From positions 62,001-126,000 of the forward strand of contig NZ_JBNGOZ010000007.1 in NCBI RefSeq assembly GCF_050589825.1: a stretch of DNA of 64,000 nt, written 5' to 3'. The notes under the pieces were generated by a model. It saw only the letters and a list, made by a program, of their open reading frames with translations. It was not told where the DNA came from and made no database searches. This DNA comes from Carboxylicivirga longa (lineage in GTDB: Bacteria; Bacteroidota; Bacteroidia; Bacteroidales; Marinilabiliaceae). Numbering within the stretch: position 1 is the stretch's first letter; each line of letters starts with the position of its first letter. The position numbers and the translations under genes were made by a program. Below are positions 1-8,159 of the stretch, piece by piece.

Positions 1-1188
1 CGGGCCATTGATGTGGCCGTTCAGGTAGCACCCACCGACTTATCGGTACTTATTACCGGAGAAAGTGGTACCGGGAAAGAGGTATTTCCACAGATTATTC
101 ATCAATCAAGCGCCCGCAAACACGGCTCCTACATCGCCGTTAACTGCGGTGCCATACCCGAAGGCACTATCGACTCAGAGCTATTCGGTCATGAGAAAGG
201 GGCCTTTACCGGCGCCTTGTCCGACCGCAAAGGCTATTTTGAGGAAGCCAATGGCGGCACCATCTTTTTAGATGAGATTGGGGAGCTGCCTTTGAACACA
301 CAGGTGCGTTTGCTGCGTGTACTCGAAGCCGGTGAATTTATTAAGGTGGGTTCTTCAAAAGTACTGAAAACCGATGTGCGCGTGGTGGCTGCCACCAATG
401 TAAACATGGAGAAAGCTATTAAAGAAGGAAAGTTCCGCGAAGATTTATACTACCGCCTAAATAGCGTGCCCATCAGCATACCGCCCCTGCGCGACCGTGC
501 CGATGATATCTACCTGCTGTTTCGCAAATTTGCCAATGATTTTGCCACCCGCTACCGCATGCCGGCCATACGCCTGTCGGCTGATGCCAAAGAGATGCTG
601 ATGCGCTACCGCTGGCCCGGCAACATACGACAGCTGAAAAATATAACTGAGCAAATATCTGTTATTGAACAACAGCGTGAGATAGATGGTGAGGACATTG
701 CCAAGTACCTGCCCTACCATGCGGGTGATAACCTGCCGGCCATTATTGATAACCATAATAAGGCCGAAACAGACTTTAGCAACGAGCGCGAGATACTCTA
801 CAAGGTCTTGTTTGATATGAAAAAAGATATGCACGACCTTAAAAAGCTGGTGCTCGATATGATGGAGAATGGCCATGTTAGCGAACCGGGTGAACATGCC
901 AATATTATTCAAAAGCTTTACCAAGGCGAAGATGGCGATTTTGTTTCGGCCAACAGCAAAGTACCGGCCATGAGTTACTCCTCTCCTGCCCAAAACGAGG
1001 CGCAAGGCCCCATTCAGGACACGGAAGAATTTGTGGAGGAATCCTTATCGCTGGCTGATAAAGAAATAGAACTCATAAAAAAAGCCCTGGACAAGTACAA
1101 TGGCCGCCGTAAACAAGCCGCTGTTGAACTGGGTATTTCTGAACGTACCTTGTATCGAAAAATTAAAGAATATCAAATAGAACGATGA
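1..1188 (+). CDS. Sigma-54-dependent transcriptional activator, 5' end outside window
   Basis: This is an AAA+ activator of RNA polymerase containing sigma-54. The frame is open from base 1, so the real start and any sensory domain lie outside the window. Counting from the GTG at 13, I see Walker A (GESGTGKE, 16-23), the sigma-54 contact loop GAFTGA (63-68), Walker B (TIFLDEIGE) and the arginine-finger stretch FREDLYYRLN. A charged linker of roughly 120 residues follows, then a C-terminal Fis-type helix-turn-helix ending RTLYRKIKEYQ. The stop overlaps the lptE start by ATGA, implying translational coupling. Its place before lptE and secG suggests a link to envelope biogenesis, but the target promoters are unknown. 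Confidence 0.95.
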   Translation, partial: RAIDVAVQVAPTDLSVLITGESGTGKEVFPQIIHQSSARKHGSYIAVNCGAIPEGTIDSELFGHEKGAFTGALSDRKGYFEEANGGTIFLDEIGELPLNTQVRLLRVLEAGEFIKVGSSKVLKTDVRVVAATNVNMEKAIKEGKFREDLYYRLNSVPISIPPLRDRADDIYLLFRKFANDFATRYRMPAIRLSADAKEMLMRYRWPGNIRQLKNITEQISVIEQQREIDGEDIAKYLPYHAGDNLPAIIDNHNKAETDFSNEREILYKVLFDMKKDMHDLKKLVLDMMENGHVSEPGEHANIIQKLYQGEDGDFVSANSKVPAMSYSSPAQNEAQGPIQDTEEFVEESLSLADKEIELIKKALDKYNGRRKQAAVELGISERTLYRKIKEYQIER

Positions 1189-1691
1189 AGATAACAAACA
1201 TAATAGTGGCGGCTCTGGCTGTCCTTATCATCAGCGCCTGCTCTGTTAGCATGACCATGAGCGGTGCTTCCATCCCGGAAAACATCTCCACCTTCTCGGT
1301 GCAGTACTTCGACAACCGGGCACCCCTGATTAACCCGGTGCTCAGTCAAAATTTCACCGAAGGTCTTAAAGACCGTATCTCAAACGAGTCGCGCTTAAAG
1401 CTGGTGAATGGAACCGGTAATGTTGATTTCTCGGGTGAGATAACGGGTTACAGTGTACGTCCCATGGCCATACAGGCAGATGCCGTTTCGGCGGAAACAC
1501 GCTTATCGATGACCATTAAGGTACGCTACAAAAATTACAAAGACCCCAAAGTAAATTGGGAGAGCACTTTTTCAGCCTTCCGCGATTTCCCATCAGATCA
1601 GAATATTAATGCTGTAGAAAATGACCTGACGACGGAGATGATTGAAGAGATAACAGAAAATATTTTTAACAAAGCTTTTGCCGACTGGTAG
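1185..1691 (+). CDS. lptE: LptE-family LPS-assembly lipoprotein
   Basis: This is a predicted outer-membrane lipoprotein of 168 residues that partners the LptD translocon to place lipopolysaccharide in the outer leaflet. The N-terminus is a hydrophobic signal peptide ending in a lipobox (ISAC, Cys19). The rest matches the Bacteroidota LptE type, with a short conserved stretch after the cysteine (SGASIPENISTFSVQYFDN) and a C-terminal helix. The ATG overlaps the stop of the sigma-54 activator gene (ATGA), and a TPR gene and secG follow, an arrangement seen in many Bacteroidota. The family call rests on pattern and gene order. Confidence 0.88.
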   Translation: MKITNIIVAALAVLIISACSVSMTMSGASIPENISTFSVQYFDNRAPLINPVLSQNFTEGLKDRISNESRLKLVNGTGNVDFSGEITGYSVRPMAIQADAVSAETRLSMTIKVRYKNYKDPKVNWESTFSAFRDFPSDQNINAVENDLTTEMIEEITENIFNKAFADW

Positions 1692-1712
1692 CACAAGACT
1701 GGTATTCTGTGT

Positions 1713-2630
1713 ATGAAAAAAACTGACTTTTTTGATTTAGTGGCGCAACCTGCCTTGCTCGATGAATCGTCGTTGCCTGCTTTGCATGAGATTGTTGATG
1801 AATTCCCCTGGTTTCAGTCGGCACGCATGCTACTCATAAAAAACCTTCATACCCTGGAACATGTTCGTTTTAATGGAACATTAAAACAGTCAGCTGCTTA
1901 TATTGCCGACCGCAAGCGTCTGTATGAACTTATTCATACAACAGCTGTGCAGAAAGTGCCCCAGAGCGAAATCATAAAACCGGCAGAACCAGCGAAGAAA
2001 ACGCAATTGGCAGCGGCTCCTGTTAAAACTGACAAGCCAAGAGCTGGCATGACAGCTAAGGTCAGCTCCGTAAGTGAATATTTTCAAACCGATGATACCT
2101 TTGAGACGGAAAATGGTAGTACCATTGACTTCTCTGTGCTCCCCAAGAAAAAACCACTTGAGGAGAAGCCGGCCATGGTAATGCCAAGCGCCGATTTTCT
2201 GGGCTATGAATCTTCAGATTTTGTGGGCTATGAACTAAAAGAAAGCATAAATCCAGAGGAAAAAGAGGATGAAAGTCACTCCTTCTCGGGTTGGCTCACC
2301 ATGCTGCGCCATGCTCCGGCAGAAACCGAGAGCAAACCGGTTATGAAAAAATCACAACAAATTATTGATAACTTTCTACAGATTGAATCGCCACGAATCG
2401 TACCCACTCCCAAGGCTCATTCAGATGTAGAAAATACATTATCAGCAGATAACGAACCAGAAAGTAATTCGGGCGACGATTTAATGTCTGAAACATTGGC
2501 CGACATTTACATCAAGCAAAAGCACTATGACAAAGCAATTACAATATATGAAAAGCTACGTTTGAAATATCCCGAAAAAAATGTTTACTTTGCACGTCGA
2601 ATTAGCGATTTAGAAAAATTAACAAATTAA
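1713..2630 (+). CDS. Tetratricopeptide-repeat protein of unknown function
   Basis: The 305-residue product has no signal peptide or membrane segment, so it is probably cytoplasmic. The first 75 residues form a helical region, the middle (about 85-255) is polar, low in predicted structure and rich in E, K and P, and the C-terminus (about 260-297) is a single clear TPR-like motif (LADIYIKQKHYDKAITIYEK). It lies 21 bases after lptE and 15 before secG, so it is probably in the same transcript. TPR units normally mediate protein contacts; the partner cannot be told from the sequence. Confidence 0.8.
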   Translation: MKKTDFFDLVAQPALLDESSLPALHEIVDEFPWFQSARMLLIKNLHTLEHVRFNGTLKQSAAYIADRKRLYELIHTTAVQKVPQSEIIKPAEPAKKTQLAAAPVKTDKPRAGMTAKVSSVSEYFQTDDTFETENGSTIDFSVLPKKKPLEEKPAMVMPSADFLGYESSDFVGYELKESINPEEKEDESHSFSGWLTMLRHAPAETESKPVMKKSQQIIDNFLQIESPRIVPTPKAHSDVENTLSADNEPESNSGDDLMSETLADIYIKQKHYDKAITIYEKLRLKYPEKNVYFARRISDLEKLTN

Positions 2631-2645
2631 ATAACCGAGCAAGAT

Positions 2646-3005
2646 ATGTACACTTTTATTTCAATATTAGTAATCTTAGTAAGTATCTTTTTGATCCTTA
2701 TCGTATTGGTTCAAAACTCTAAGGGAGGCGGTTTGGCCTCTAACTTCTCATCACAAAACCAGGTGATGGGTGTACGTAAAACAACCGATTTCCTTGAGAA
2801 AGCAACCTGGACATTAGCCGGTGCCTTATTGGTACTTTCCTTTGTTGCCGTAATGGTACTACCAAAAGGACAAATGGGCGGCGCTGAAATTGATGAGAAA
2901 CTAAACACTCTGCCTGCACAGCAAGAGATGCAAGCCTTCCCGGCTCCTGCACAAGGTGATGAAGCAGCTAACACAGAAGAGACACCAAGCGAAGATGCCA
3001 ACTAG
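2646..3005 (+). CDS. secG: Protein translocase subunit SecG
   Basis: SecG is the small auxiliary subunit of the SecYEG preprotein channel in the inner membrane. The 119-residue product has the family layout: a first membrane helix at about 3-22, a cytoplasmic loop with the conserved QNSKGGGL and a GVRKTTDFLEK segment, a second helix at about 55-75, and an acidic, Ala/Pro-rich tail. The tail makes it longer than the roughly 75-residue minimal form, as is common in Bacteroidota. It is the last gene of the run that begins with the sigma-54 activator, and a strong terminator follows. Confidence 0.93.
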   Translation: MYTFISILVILVSIFLILIVLVQNSKGGGLASNFSSQNQVMGVRKTTDFLEKATWTLAGALLVLSFVAVMVLPKGQMGGAEIDEKLNTLPAQQEMQAFPAPAQGDEAANTEETPSEDAN

Positions 3006-3024
3006 GCATATGCTTTAAAAATAT

Positions 3025-3063
3025 AAAAAGAGGAAATCATAAACGGTTTCCTCTTTTTTTTTG
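3025..3063 (+). terminator. Rho-independent terminator after secG
   Basis: A 12-bp inverted repeat (AAAAAGAGGAAA at 3025-3036, TTTCCTCTTTTT at 3047-3058) with a 10-base loop runs into a T tract. It ends the lptE-secG transcript. Confidence 0.85.
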
Positions 3064-3286
3064 CAATAATCCCAAGCTTTGGTATCAGTACTTCCAGGCA
3101 CTTGCATACTTTGCTACTCTTCCATGCAGCACCCACCCTGCTATTTTGACCCTGTGGCAGCAACCCCCATGTCAGGAATCTGCAAAAAAGTCAGTGAAAC
3201 TTATAAAAATATGTCATAAATTGCTTTGGCATGCTTTGTGAGTATCAAGCCATCGTAAATTTAAACAACATTAAAAATTAATTGAT

Positions 3287-3565
3287 ATGTCAGAATTAAA
3301 AGGAAGAATCTTAGCCGGCAAGATACTGGTTAAGCCTCAGGAAGCTGAAACAAAAACAGCTAGCGGAATTATCATTCCTGATTCAGCCAAAGAAAAACCA
3401 CTACAGGGCCAGGTTGTATTGGTAGGCGATGCTAAGAAAGACGAAGCCATGGAAGTAAAAGTGGGTGACGTGGTTCTTTATGGCAAATATGGAGGTACTG
3501 AATTATCCATTGAGGGCGAAGACTATTTATTGATTCAACAATCAGACGTTCTTTACATCCTTTAA
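3287..3565 (+). CDS. groES: Co-chaperonin GroES (Cpn10)
   Basis: This is the 92-residue lid of the GroEL chaperonin, forming a heptamer that caps the folding chamber. It shows the Cpn10 features: an N-terminal strand with GRILAGKILVKPQEAE, a mobile loop around residues 18-32 (TKTASGIIIPDSAKEKP), and the C-terminal YLLIQQSDVLYIL. The groEL start is 31 bases downstream, so the two form the usual operon. No CIRCE-type HrcA operator is visible in the upstream 220 bases; TTGCTTTG at 3221-3228 is only a weak match to a -7 box. Confidence 0.98.
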   Translation: MSELKGRILAGKILVKPQEAETKTASGIIIPDSAKEKPLQGQVVLVGDAKKDEAMEVKVGDVVLYGKYGGTELSIEGEDYLLIQQSDVLYIL

Positions 3566-3596
3566 TTATTAATCCTGAATATTAAAACGAAGAAAA

Positions 3597-5240
3597 ATGG
3601 CAAAAGAAATAAAATTCAATATAGAGGCGCGCGACTTACTAAAAGAAGGTGTTGACGCATTAGCTGATGCTGTAAAAGTAACATTAGGCCCTAAAGGTCG
3701 TAACGTGGTAATCGACCGCAAATTTGGTGCACCCTCAATCACTAAAGACGGTGTATCGGTAGCCAAAGAGGTAGAGCTGTCTGATCCGTATGCCAATATG
3801 GGTGCTCAAATGGTAAAAGAAGTAGCCTCTAAAACAGGTGATGATGCCGGTGACGGAACAACAACTGCTACGGTATTGGCGCAGTCAATCATCAATGTTG
3901 GTTTGAAGAACGTAACTGCCGGTGCGAACCCTATGGAATTAAAAAAGGGTATTGACAAGGCTGTTGCTGCTATCGTTAAAAACATTAAAGCGCAGGCTCA
4001 GGAAGTAGGTGAACACAGCGAAAAAATTGAGCAGGTAGCTACCATTTCGGCAAACAACGACAATGAGATTGGTAAGCTGATTGCCGAGGCCATGGAAAGA
4101 GTGAGCAAAGAAGGCGTTATCACTGTTGAGGAAGCTAAAGGTACGGAAACTACTGTTGAAGTGGTTGAAGGTATGCAGTTCGACCGCGGTTACATCTCTC
4201 CTTACTTTGTTACCAACACCGATAAGATGGAGGCTGACCTGGAGAACCCATTCATCCTGATTCACGACAAGAAGATTTCTACCATGAAGGATCTTCTGCC
4301 TATCCTTGAACAGACAGCCCAGAGTGGTCGTCCGCTGATGATTATTGCCGAGGATGTTGATGGTGAAGCATTGGCTACATTAGTTGTTAACCGCTTACGT
4401 GGTTCTTTAAAAGTAGCAGCCGTTAAAGCCCCTGGTTTTGGCGATCGTCGCAAGGAAATGTTACAGGATCTGGCGGTTCTTACGGGCGGTACTGTTATCT
4501 CAGAAGAAACTGGTTTGAAACTGGAAGGTGCAACCATTGAAATGCTGGGTCAGGCTGAAAAAGTAACCATCGACAAAGAAAATACAACTGTGGTGAACGG
4601 TGCCGGTGCCAAAGAAGCCATTGAGGCGCGCGCCAACCAGATTAAAGCACAAATTGCCAACACTACATCCGACTACGACCGTGAGAAACTGCAAGAGCGT
4701 TTGGCCAAGATTGCCGGTGGTGTAGCCGTATTGTATGTAGGTGCTGCTTCAGAAGTAGAGATGAAAGAGAAGAAAGACCGTGTGGATGATGCCCTGAGTG
4801 CAACACGCGCTGCGGTTGAAGAAGGTATCGTTCCCGGAGGTGGTGTTACTTACATCCGCTCTATCGCTGCCCTTGCCGACATTAAAGGTGAGACAGAAGA
4901 TGAGCAGACTGGTATCGAAATCATCAAGCGTGCCATCGAAGAGCCATTGCGTCAGATTGTATTCAACGCAGGTAAAGAAGGTGCAGTAGTTGTTCAGAAA
5001 GTAGCTGAAGGAAAAGATGACTTCGGATACAATGCCCGCTTCGACCGTTACGAGAATCTGCTGGAGAGCGGTGTGATCGATCCTGCAAAGGTAACGCGTA
5101 TCGCCCTTGAAAATGCAGCTTCCATTGCCGGTATGTTCCTAACTACCGAGTGTGTATTGGTTGAGGAGAAAGAAGAAGCTCCTGCTATGCCTATGGGTGG
5201 CGCCCCTGGTATGGGTGGCGGCATGCCCGGAATGATGTAA
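3597..5240 (+). CDS. groEL: Chaperonin GroEL (Cpn60)
   Basis: This is the 547-residue ATP-driven folding chamber subunit, with the full family length. Visible hallmarks are the phosphate-binding GDGTTT (85-90), the N-terminal KEIKFNIEARDLLKEGVDAL, the signature AAVEEGIVPGGG in the second equatorial half, and a C-terminal Gly/Met-rich tail (GGAPGMGGGMPGMM). It is translated right after groES. The gene is ended by a strong terminator. It appears intact. Confidence 0.99.
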   Translation: MAKEIKFNIEARDLLKEGVDALADAVKVTLGPKGRNVVIDRKFGAPSITKDGVSVAKEVELSDPYANMGAQMVKEVASKTGDDAGDGTTTATVLAQSIINVGLKNVTAGANPMELKKGIDKAVAAIVKNIKAQAQEVGEHSEKIEQVATISANNDNEIGKLIAEAMERVSKEGVITVEEAKGTETTVEVVEGMQFDRGYISPYFVTNTDKMEADLENPFILIHDKKISTMKDLLPILEQTAQSGRPLMIIAEDVDGEALATLVVNRLRGSLKVAAVKAPGFGDRRKEMLQDLAVLTGGTVISEETGLKLEGATIEMLGQAEKVTIDKENTTVVNGAGAKEAIEARANQIKAQIANTTSDYDREKLQERLAKIAGGVAVLYVGAASEVEMKEKKDRVDDALSATRAAVEEGIVPGGGVTYIRSIAALADIKGETEDEQTGIEIIKRAIEEPLRQIVFNAGKEGAVVVQKVAEGKDDFGYNARFDRYENLLESGVIDPAKVTRIALENAASIAGMFLTTECVLVEEKEEAPAMPMGGAPGMGGGMPGMM

Positions 5241-5260
5241 GCATCAATCTAATAAATATC

Positions 5261-5294
5261 AAGAGAGGGAGGCTCAAAGGCTTCCCTCTTTTTT
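5261..5294 (+). terminator. Rho-independent terminator of groESL
   Basis: The stem GAGGGAGGC / GCTTCCCTC (one bulge), extended by AA/TT pairs, lies 21 bases after the groEL stop and ends in TTTTTT. Confidence 0.85.
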
Positions 5295-5332
5295 GTTTCC
5301 GAAATCTTGCTTGAAGGATTACGTTAATTAAC

Positions 5333-5388
5333 TTTTTAGGGAACCGTTCCCTATAAGCGCCTTTGTGTTAGAGAACCGTCCCTTAAAA
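5333..5388. repeat. Intergenic hairpin repeat, copy 1
   Basis: This is an imperfect inverted repeat. The left arm is 5333-5352 (contains AGGGAACCGTTCCCT), the right arm 5370-5388 (contains AGAGAACCGTCCCTTAA), and the loop has 17 bases. The right arm matches copies near 46.9 kb and 63.2 kb (consensus AGAGAACCGTTCCTTAA). It lies between the groEL terminator and the lepA promoter and contains no ORF. It looks like a REP-like or decayed miniature element; its function is unknown. Confidence 0.6.
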
Positions 5389-5410
5389 CATCTTGAACGC
5401 TCTACAAGTA

Positions 5411-5461
5411 AAAGGATCGTATCTTAAAATTATGTTGTTTTAGTAAACAATACGCTCCTTT
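5411..5461. repeat. Second hairpin, possible diverged member of the same repeat family
   Basis: Arms AAAGGATCGTATCTT (5411-5425) and its near-complement (5447-5461) are separated by 21 bases. It sits only 22 bases from copy 1, has the same general layout, and keeps the AAGGAnCG core, so it may be a diverged tandem copy. Relation to the family is less certain than for the others. Confidence 0.4.
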
Positions 5462-5513
5462 CACCTTGGTGTTTATCTTTAACTCAGCTATGGTCAGGTT
5501 TTAATTAATTAAG

Positions 5514-5521
5514 TATCTTTG
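5514..5521 (+). promoter_or_regulatory. Putative -7 box for lepA
   Basis: TATCTTTG is a perfect match to the Bacteroidota -7 consensus TAnnTTTG, 49 bases before the lepA ATG. The -33 region is weak. Confidence 0.5.
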
Positions 5522-5570
5522 TCATCCTTATCTGTTCATTGATAAGCTAATTGACTGAAAGTAACTGTAG

Positions 5571-7358
5571 ATGAAAAATATTCGTAATTTTTGCATTATT
5601 GCTCATATCGATCATGGTAAAAGCACGCTGGCCGATCGCCTCTTAGGTTATACTGGTACTGTAACGGGTAAGGCCGCTCAGGATCAGGTGTTGGATGATA
5701 TGGACCTGGAACGCGAACGGGGCATTACCATTAAGAGTAAGGCCATACAGATGGATTATGAGTTTGAAGGTGAAAAATATGTTTTGAACCTAATTGACAC
5801 TCCTGGTCACGTGGATTTCTCGTACGAGGTGTCGCGCTCCATTGCAGCCTGCGAGGGTGCCTTGCTTATTGTCGATTCCACCCAGGGTATTCAGGCACAA
5901 ACCATCTCCAACTTATACCAGGCCATCGAGCACGATTTGACCATTATACCGGTGCTCAACAAAATGGACCTGCCCAATGCCATGCCAGAGGAAGTAGAGG
6001 ATCAGATCATTGACCTGATTGGCTGTGAGCGCGAAGAGATTATTCGTGCCAGCGGCAAAACTGGCGAAGGTGTAGAAGCCATTCTGGAGGCGCTGATCAA
6101 CCGTGTACCCGCCCCTGTTGGTAACCCAGATGGTCCGCTTCAATGCCTTATCTTCGACTCGGTATTCAACTCATTCCGTGGTATCATCGCCTATTTTAAA
6201 GTTGTAAATGGCAGCATTAAAAAAGGTGATATGGTAAAATTCTTTAACACTGCAAAAGAATATGATGCCGATGAAGTGGGCGTATTGCGCCTGGGTATGG
6301 AGCCGCGTAAAGAACTAAAAACAGGTGATGTAGGCTATATTATATCAGGTATTAAAACCAGCCGAGAGGTAAAAGTGGGTGATACCATTACCCATGTTAA
6401 AGGAGGCTGCGCCAAAGCTATCGGAGGTTTCGAAGAAGTAAAGCCCATGGTTTTTGCCGGGGTATACCCCATCGATGCAGAGGACTATGAAGACCTACGC
6501 GCTGCAATGGAGAAGCTACAGCTGAATGATGCCTCCCTCACCTACGAGCCGGAATCATCAGCAGCGTTGGGCTTTGGTTTCCGATGCGGTTTCCTGGGAC
6601 TGCTGCACATGGAGATTATCCAGGAACGACTAGATCGTGAATTTGATATGGCGGTGATTACGACCGTGCCCAACGTACCCTATATTGCCCACACCAAAAA
6701 AGGTGAAATCATAGACGTACATACGCCATCAGAACTGCCCGAACCCACCATTCTGGAGAAAGTAGAGGAACCTTATATCAGAGCTTCTGTCATTACCAAA
6801 TCAGAGTTTATCGGTCAGATAATGACGCTTTGCCTTGGTAAACGAGGCACTTTGATGAAGCAACATTACCTGACGGCCGACCGTGTGGATCTGGAGTTTG
6901 AACTGCCCCTGGCGGAAATTGTCTTTGATTTTTACGATAAGCTCAAAAGTATCTCCAAGGGCTACGCCTCCTTCGACTATCACCCCATTGAATTCAGAGC
7001 GGCCAAACTGGTTCGCCTCGACATACTGCTCAATGGCGAGAGTGTGGATGCACTGTCCTCATTAATTCACTTCGACAATGCTCAAACCTTTGGACGACGC
7101 ATGTGTGAGAAGCTGAAAGAGCTGATCCCGCGCCAGCAGTTTGACATCGCCATTCAGGCAGCGGTAGGTGCTAAGGTGATTGCCCGTGAAACAGTGAAAG
7201 CTGTGCGAAAAGATGTAACGGCCAAATGTTACGGCGGTGATATTTCACGAAAGCGTAAACTGCTGGAGAAACAGAAAAAAGGAAAGAAACGAATGAAGCA
7301 AGTGGGTAATGTCGAGGTACCTCAGAAAGCCTTCCTAGCCGTTCTAAAATTAGACTAA
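5571..7358 (+). CDS. lepA: Elongation factor 4 (LepA), ribosome back-translocating GTPase
   Basis: LepA is a translational GTPase acting on the ribosome in initiation and in recovery from mistranslocation. All G motifs are present: AHIDHGKST (11-19), the switch I region RERGIT (49-54), DTPGH (76-80) and NKMD (130-133). The 595-residue length is standard and covers domains I-III, the EF-G domain V-like part and the LepA-specific C-terminal domain, which holds the basic ISRKRKLLEKQKKGKKRM. The ATG gives the family N-terminus MKNIRNFCIIAHIDHGK. It is monocistronic, with its own promoter and a terminator shared with the convergent gene at 7435. Confidence 0.98.
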   Translation: MKNIRNFCIIAHIDHGKSTLADRLLGYTGTVTGKAAQDQVLDDMDLERERGITIKSKAIQMDYEFEGEKYVLNLIDTPGHVDFSYEVSRSIAACEGALLIVDSTQGIQAQTISNLYQAIEHDLTIIPVLNKMDLPNAMPEEVEDQIIDLIGCEREEIIRASGKTGEGVEAILEALINRVPAPVGNPDGPLQCLIFDSVFNSFRGIIAYFKVVNGSIKKGDMVKFFNTAKEYDADEVGVLRLGMEPRKELKTGDVGYIISGIKTSREVKVGDTITHVKGGCAKAIGGFEEVKPMVFAGVYPIDAEDYEDLRAAMEKLQLNDASLTYEPESSAALGFGFRCGFLGLLHMEIIQERLDREFDMAVITTVPNVPYIAHTKKGEIIDVHTPSELPEPTILEKVEEPYIRASVITKSEFIGQIMTLCLGKRGTLMKQHYLTADRVDLEFELPLAEIVFDFYDKLKSISKGYASFDYHPIEFRAAKLVRLDILLNGESVDALSSLIHFDNAQTFGRRMCEKLKELIPRQQFDIAIQAAVGAKVIARETVKAVRKDVTAKCYGGDISRKRKLLEKQKKGKKRMKQVGNVEVPQKAFLAVLKLD

Positions 7359-7381
7359 ACAAAAGACTATACAATTATCAT

Positions 7382-7419
7382 AAAAAATCCCGCCAAGCAC
7401 TTACTGACGGGATTTTTTT
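7382..7419. terminator. Bidirectional terminator between lepA and the 7435 gene
   Basis: The stem AAAAAATCCCG (7382-7392) pairs with CGGGATTTTTTT (7408-7419), with A/T tracts on both sides, so it can serve both converging genes. Confidence 0.85.
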
Positions 7420-7434
7420 ATACGATTGAATTAA

Positions 7435-7884
7435 TTACTCGGCTATAACCCGTTCATATTTTGAAGTAAAACTAATATCATACATCTGTCCGTTATACGC
7501 TTCACTAAACGAACCTGTCAGCACTAAAGTCGTATCAGTAAAATTAGCAACGGTTCGCTCGTTAAGCATTCCTTCTTCATCATCGACAACCACTAGGTGA
7601 ATGGTATTATCGGTAAGGTTGAATAGCCCCTTCTCTTCGGTTATACCTTCAAAGATGATTTCAAAGGTGCCATCCGCATTAAAAATAATGGTTTCATCCA
7701 GTTCATTAATCGCTTCTTTTTCACCATTGATGGTTTCAGAACCGCTTACGAAACGCCACTGCCCAACAATATCATTTATAGTTACGTTAATCAGCATCGC
7801 TTCACCCTCGTCTTTTTCGCAGCCGGTAAATAACACTGAACTATTAAGTAAGGTTATTAGTACAATTAAAAGTTTTCTGCTCAT
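7435..7884 (-). CDS. Small lipoprotein with lipocalin-like domain
   Basis: This 149-residue predicted lipoprotein has a lipobox FTGC (Cys22) followed by an acidic stretch. The mature part looks like the small Bacteroidota lipocalin-like domain: GQWRFVSGS early, then IIFNADGTFEI, alternating strands, and a late strand FTSKYERV. Such proteins are eight-stranded cups of unproven ligand. It stands alone, converging on lepA and separated from aspA by a terminator, so context gives no clue to the ligand. Confidence 0.75.
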   Translation of the reverse strand: MSRKLLIVLITLLNSSVLFTGCEKDEGEAMLINVTINDIVGQWRFVSGSETINGEKEAINELDETIIFNADGTFEIIFEGITEEKGLFNLTDNTIHLVVVDDEEGMLNERTVANFTDTTLVLTGSFSEAYNGQMYDISFTSKYERVIAE

Positions 7885-7914
7885 TGTGATATATTATTTA
7901 TATAATTAAGGCTG

Positions 7915-7922
7915 CAAACTTA
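7915..7922 (-). promoter_or_regulatory. Putative -7 box of the 7435-7884 gene
   Basis: On the minus strand this reads TAAGTTTG, a full TAnnTTTG match 31 bases before the ATG. No clear -33 element is seen. Confidence 0.4.
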
Positions 7923-8106
7923 GAATAAAAAATTACATAATGAAAATACATTATTACTACGTGTGAAGTTATAGCAGGACATGACTTTCAATAGTTCTTT
8001 CTCCAACAATAAATTACCAACATTGCAATTTACGCTTACAACATATAACAAAATATAAGGTGCAATACAACGACGATAACAATAATCCTATCAATAGTAT
8101 TAATAC

Positions 8107-8139
8107 AAAAAAGGCGCAAACCATCACAGCCAGCGCCCT
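8107..8139 (-). terminator. Rho-independent terminator after aspA
   Basis: On the minus strand, the GGCGC / GCGCC stem (8133-8137 and 8113-8117) is followed by TTTTTT, 20 bases past the aspA stop. Confidence 0.7.
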
Positions 8140-8159
8140 ATTCTGAATTTATGATTAAT

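Noticed and set aside
457..1005. 182-codon open frame on the minus strand
   Set aside because: It is antisense to the sigma-54 activator, whose motifs are clear. No recognisable domain or start signal is present; it is an open shadow frame.
3064..3286. Heat-shock CIRCE operator before groES
   Set aside because: No TTAGCACTC-N9-GAGTGCTAA-like inverted repeat was found; TTGCTTTG is only a weak -7 candidate.
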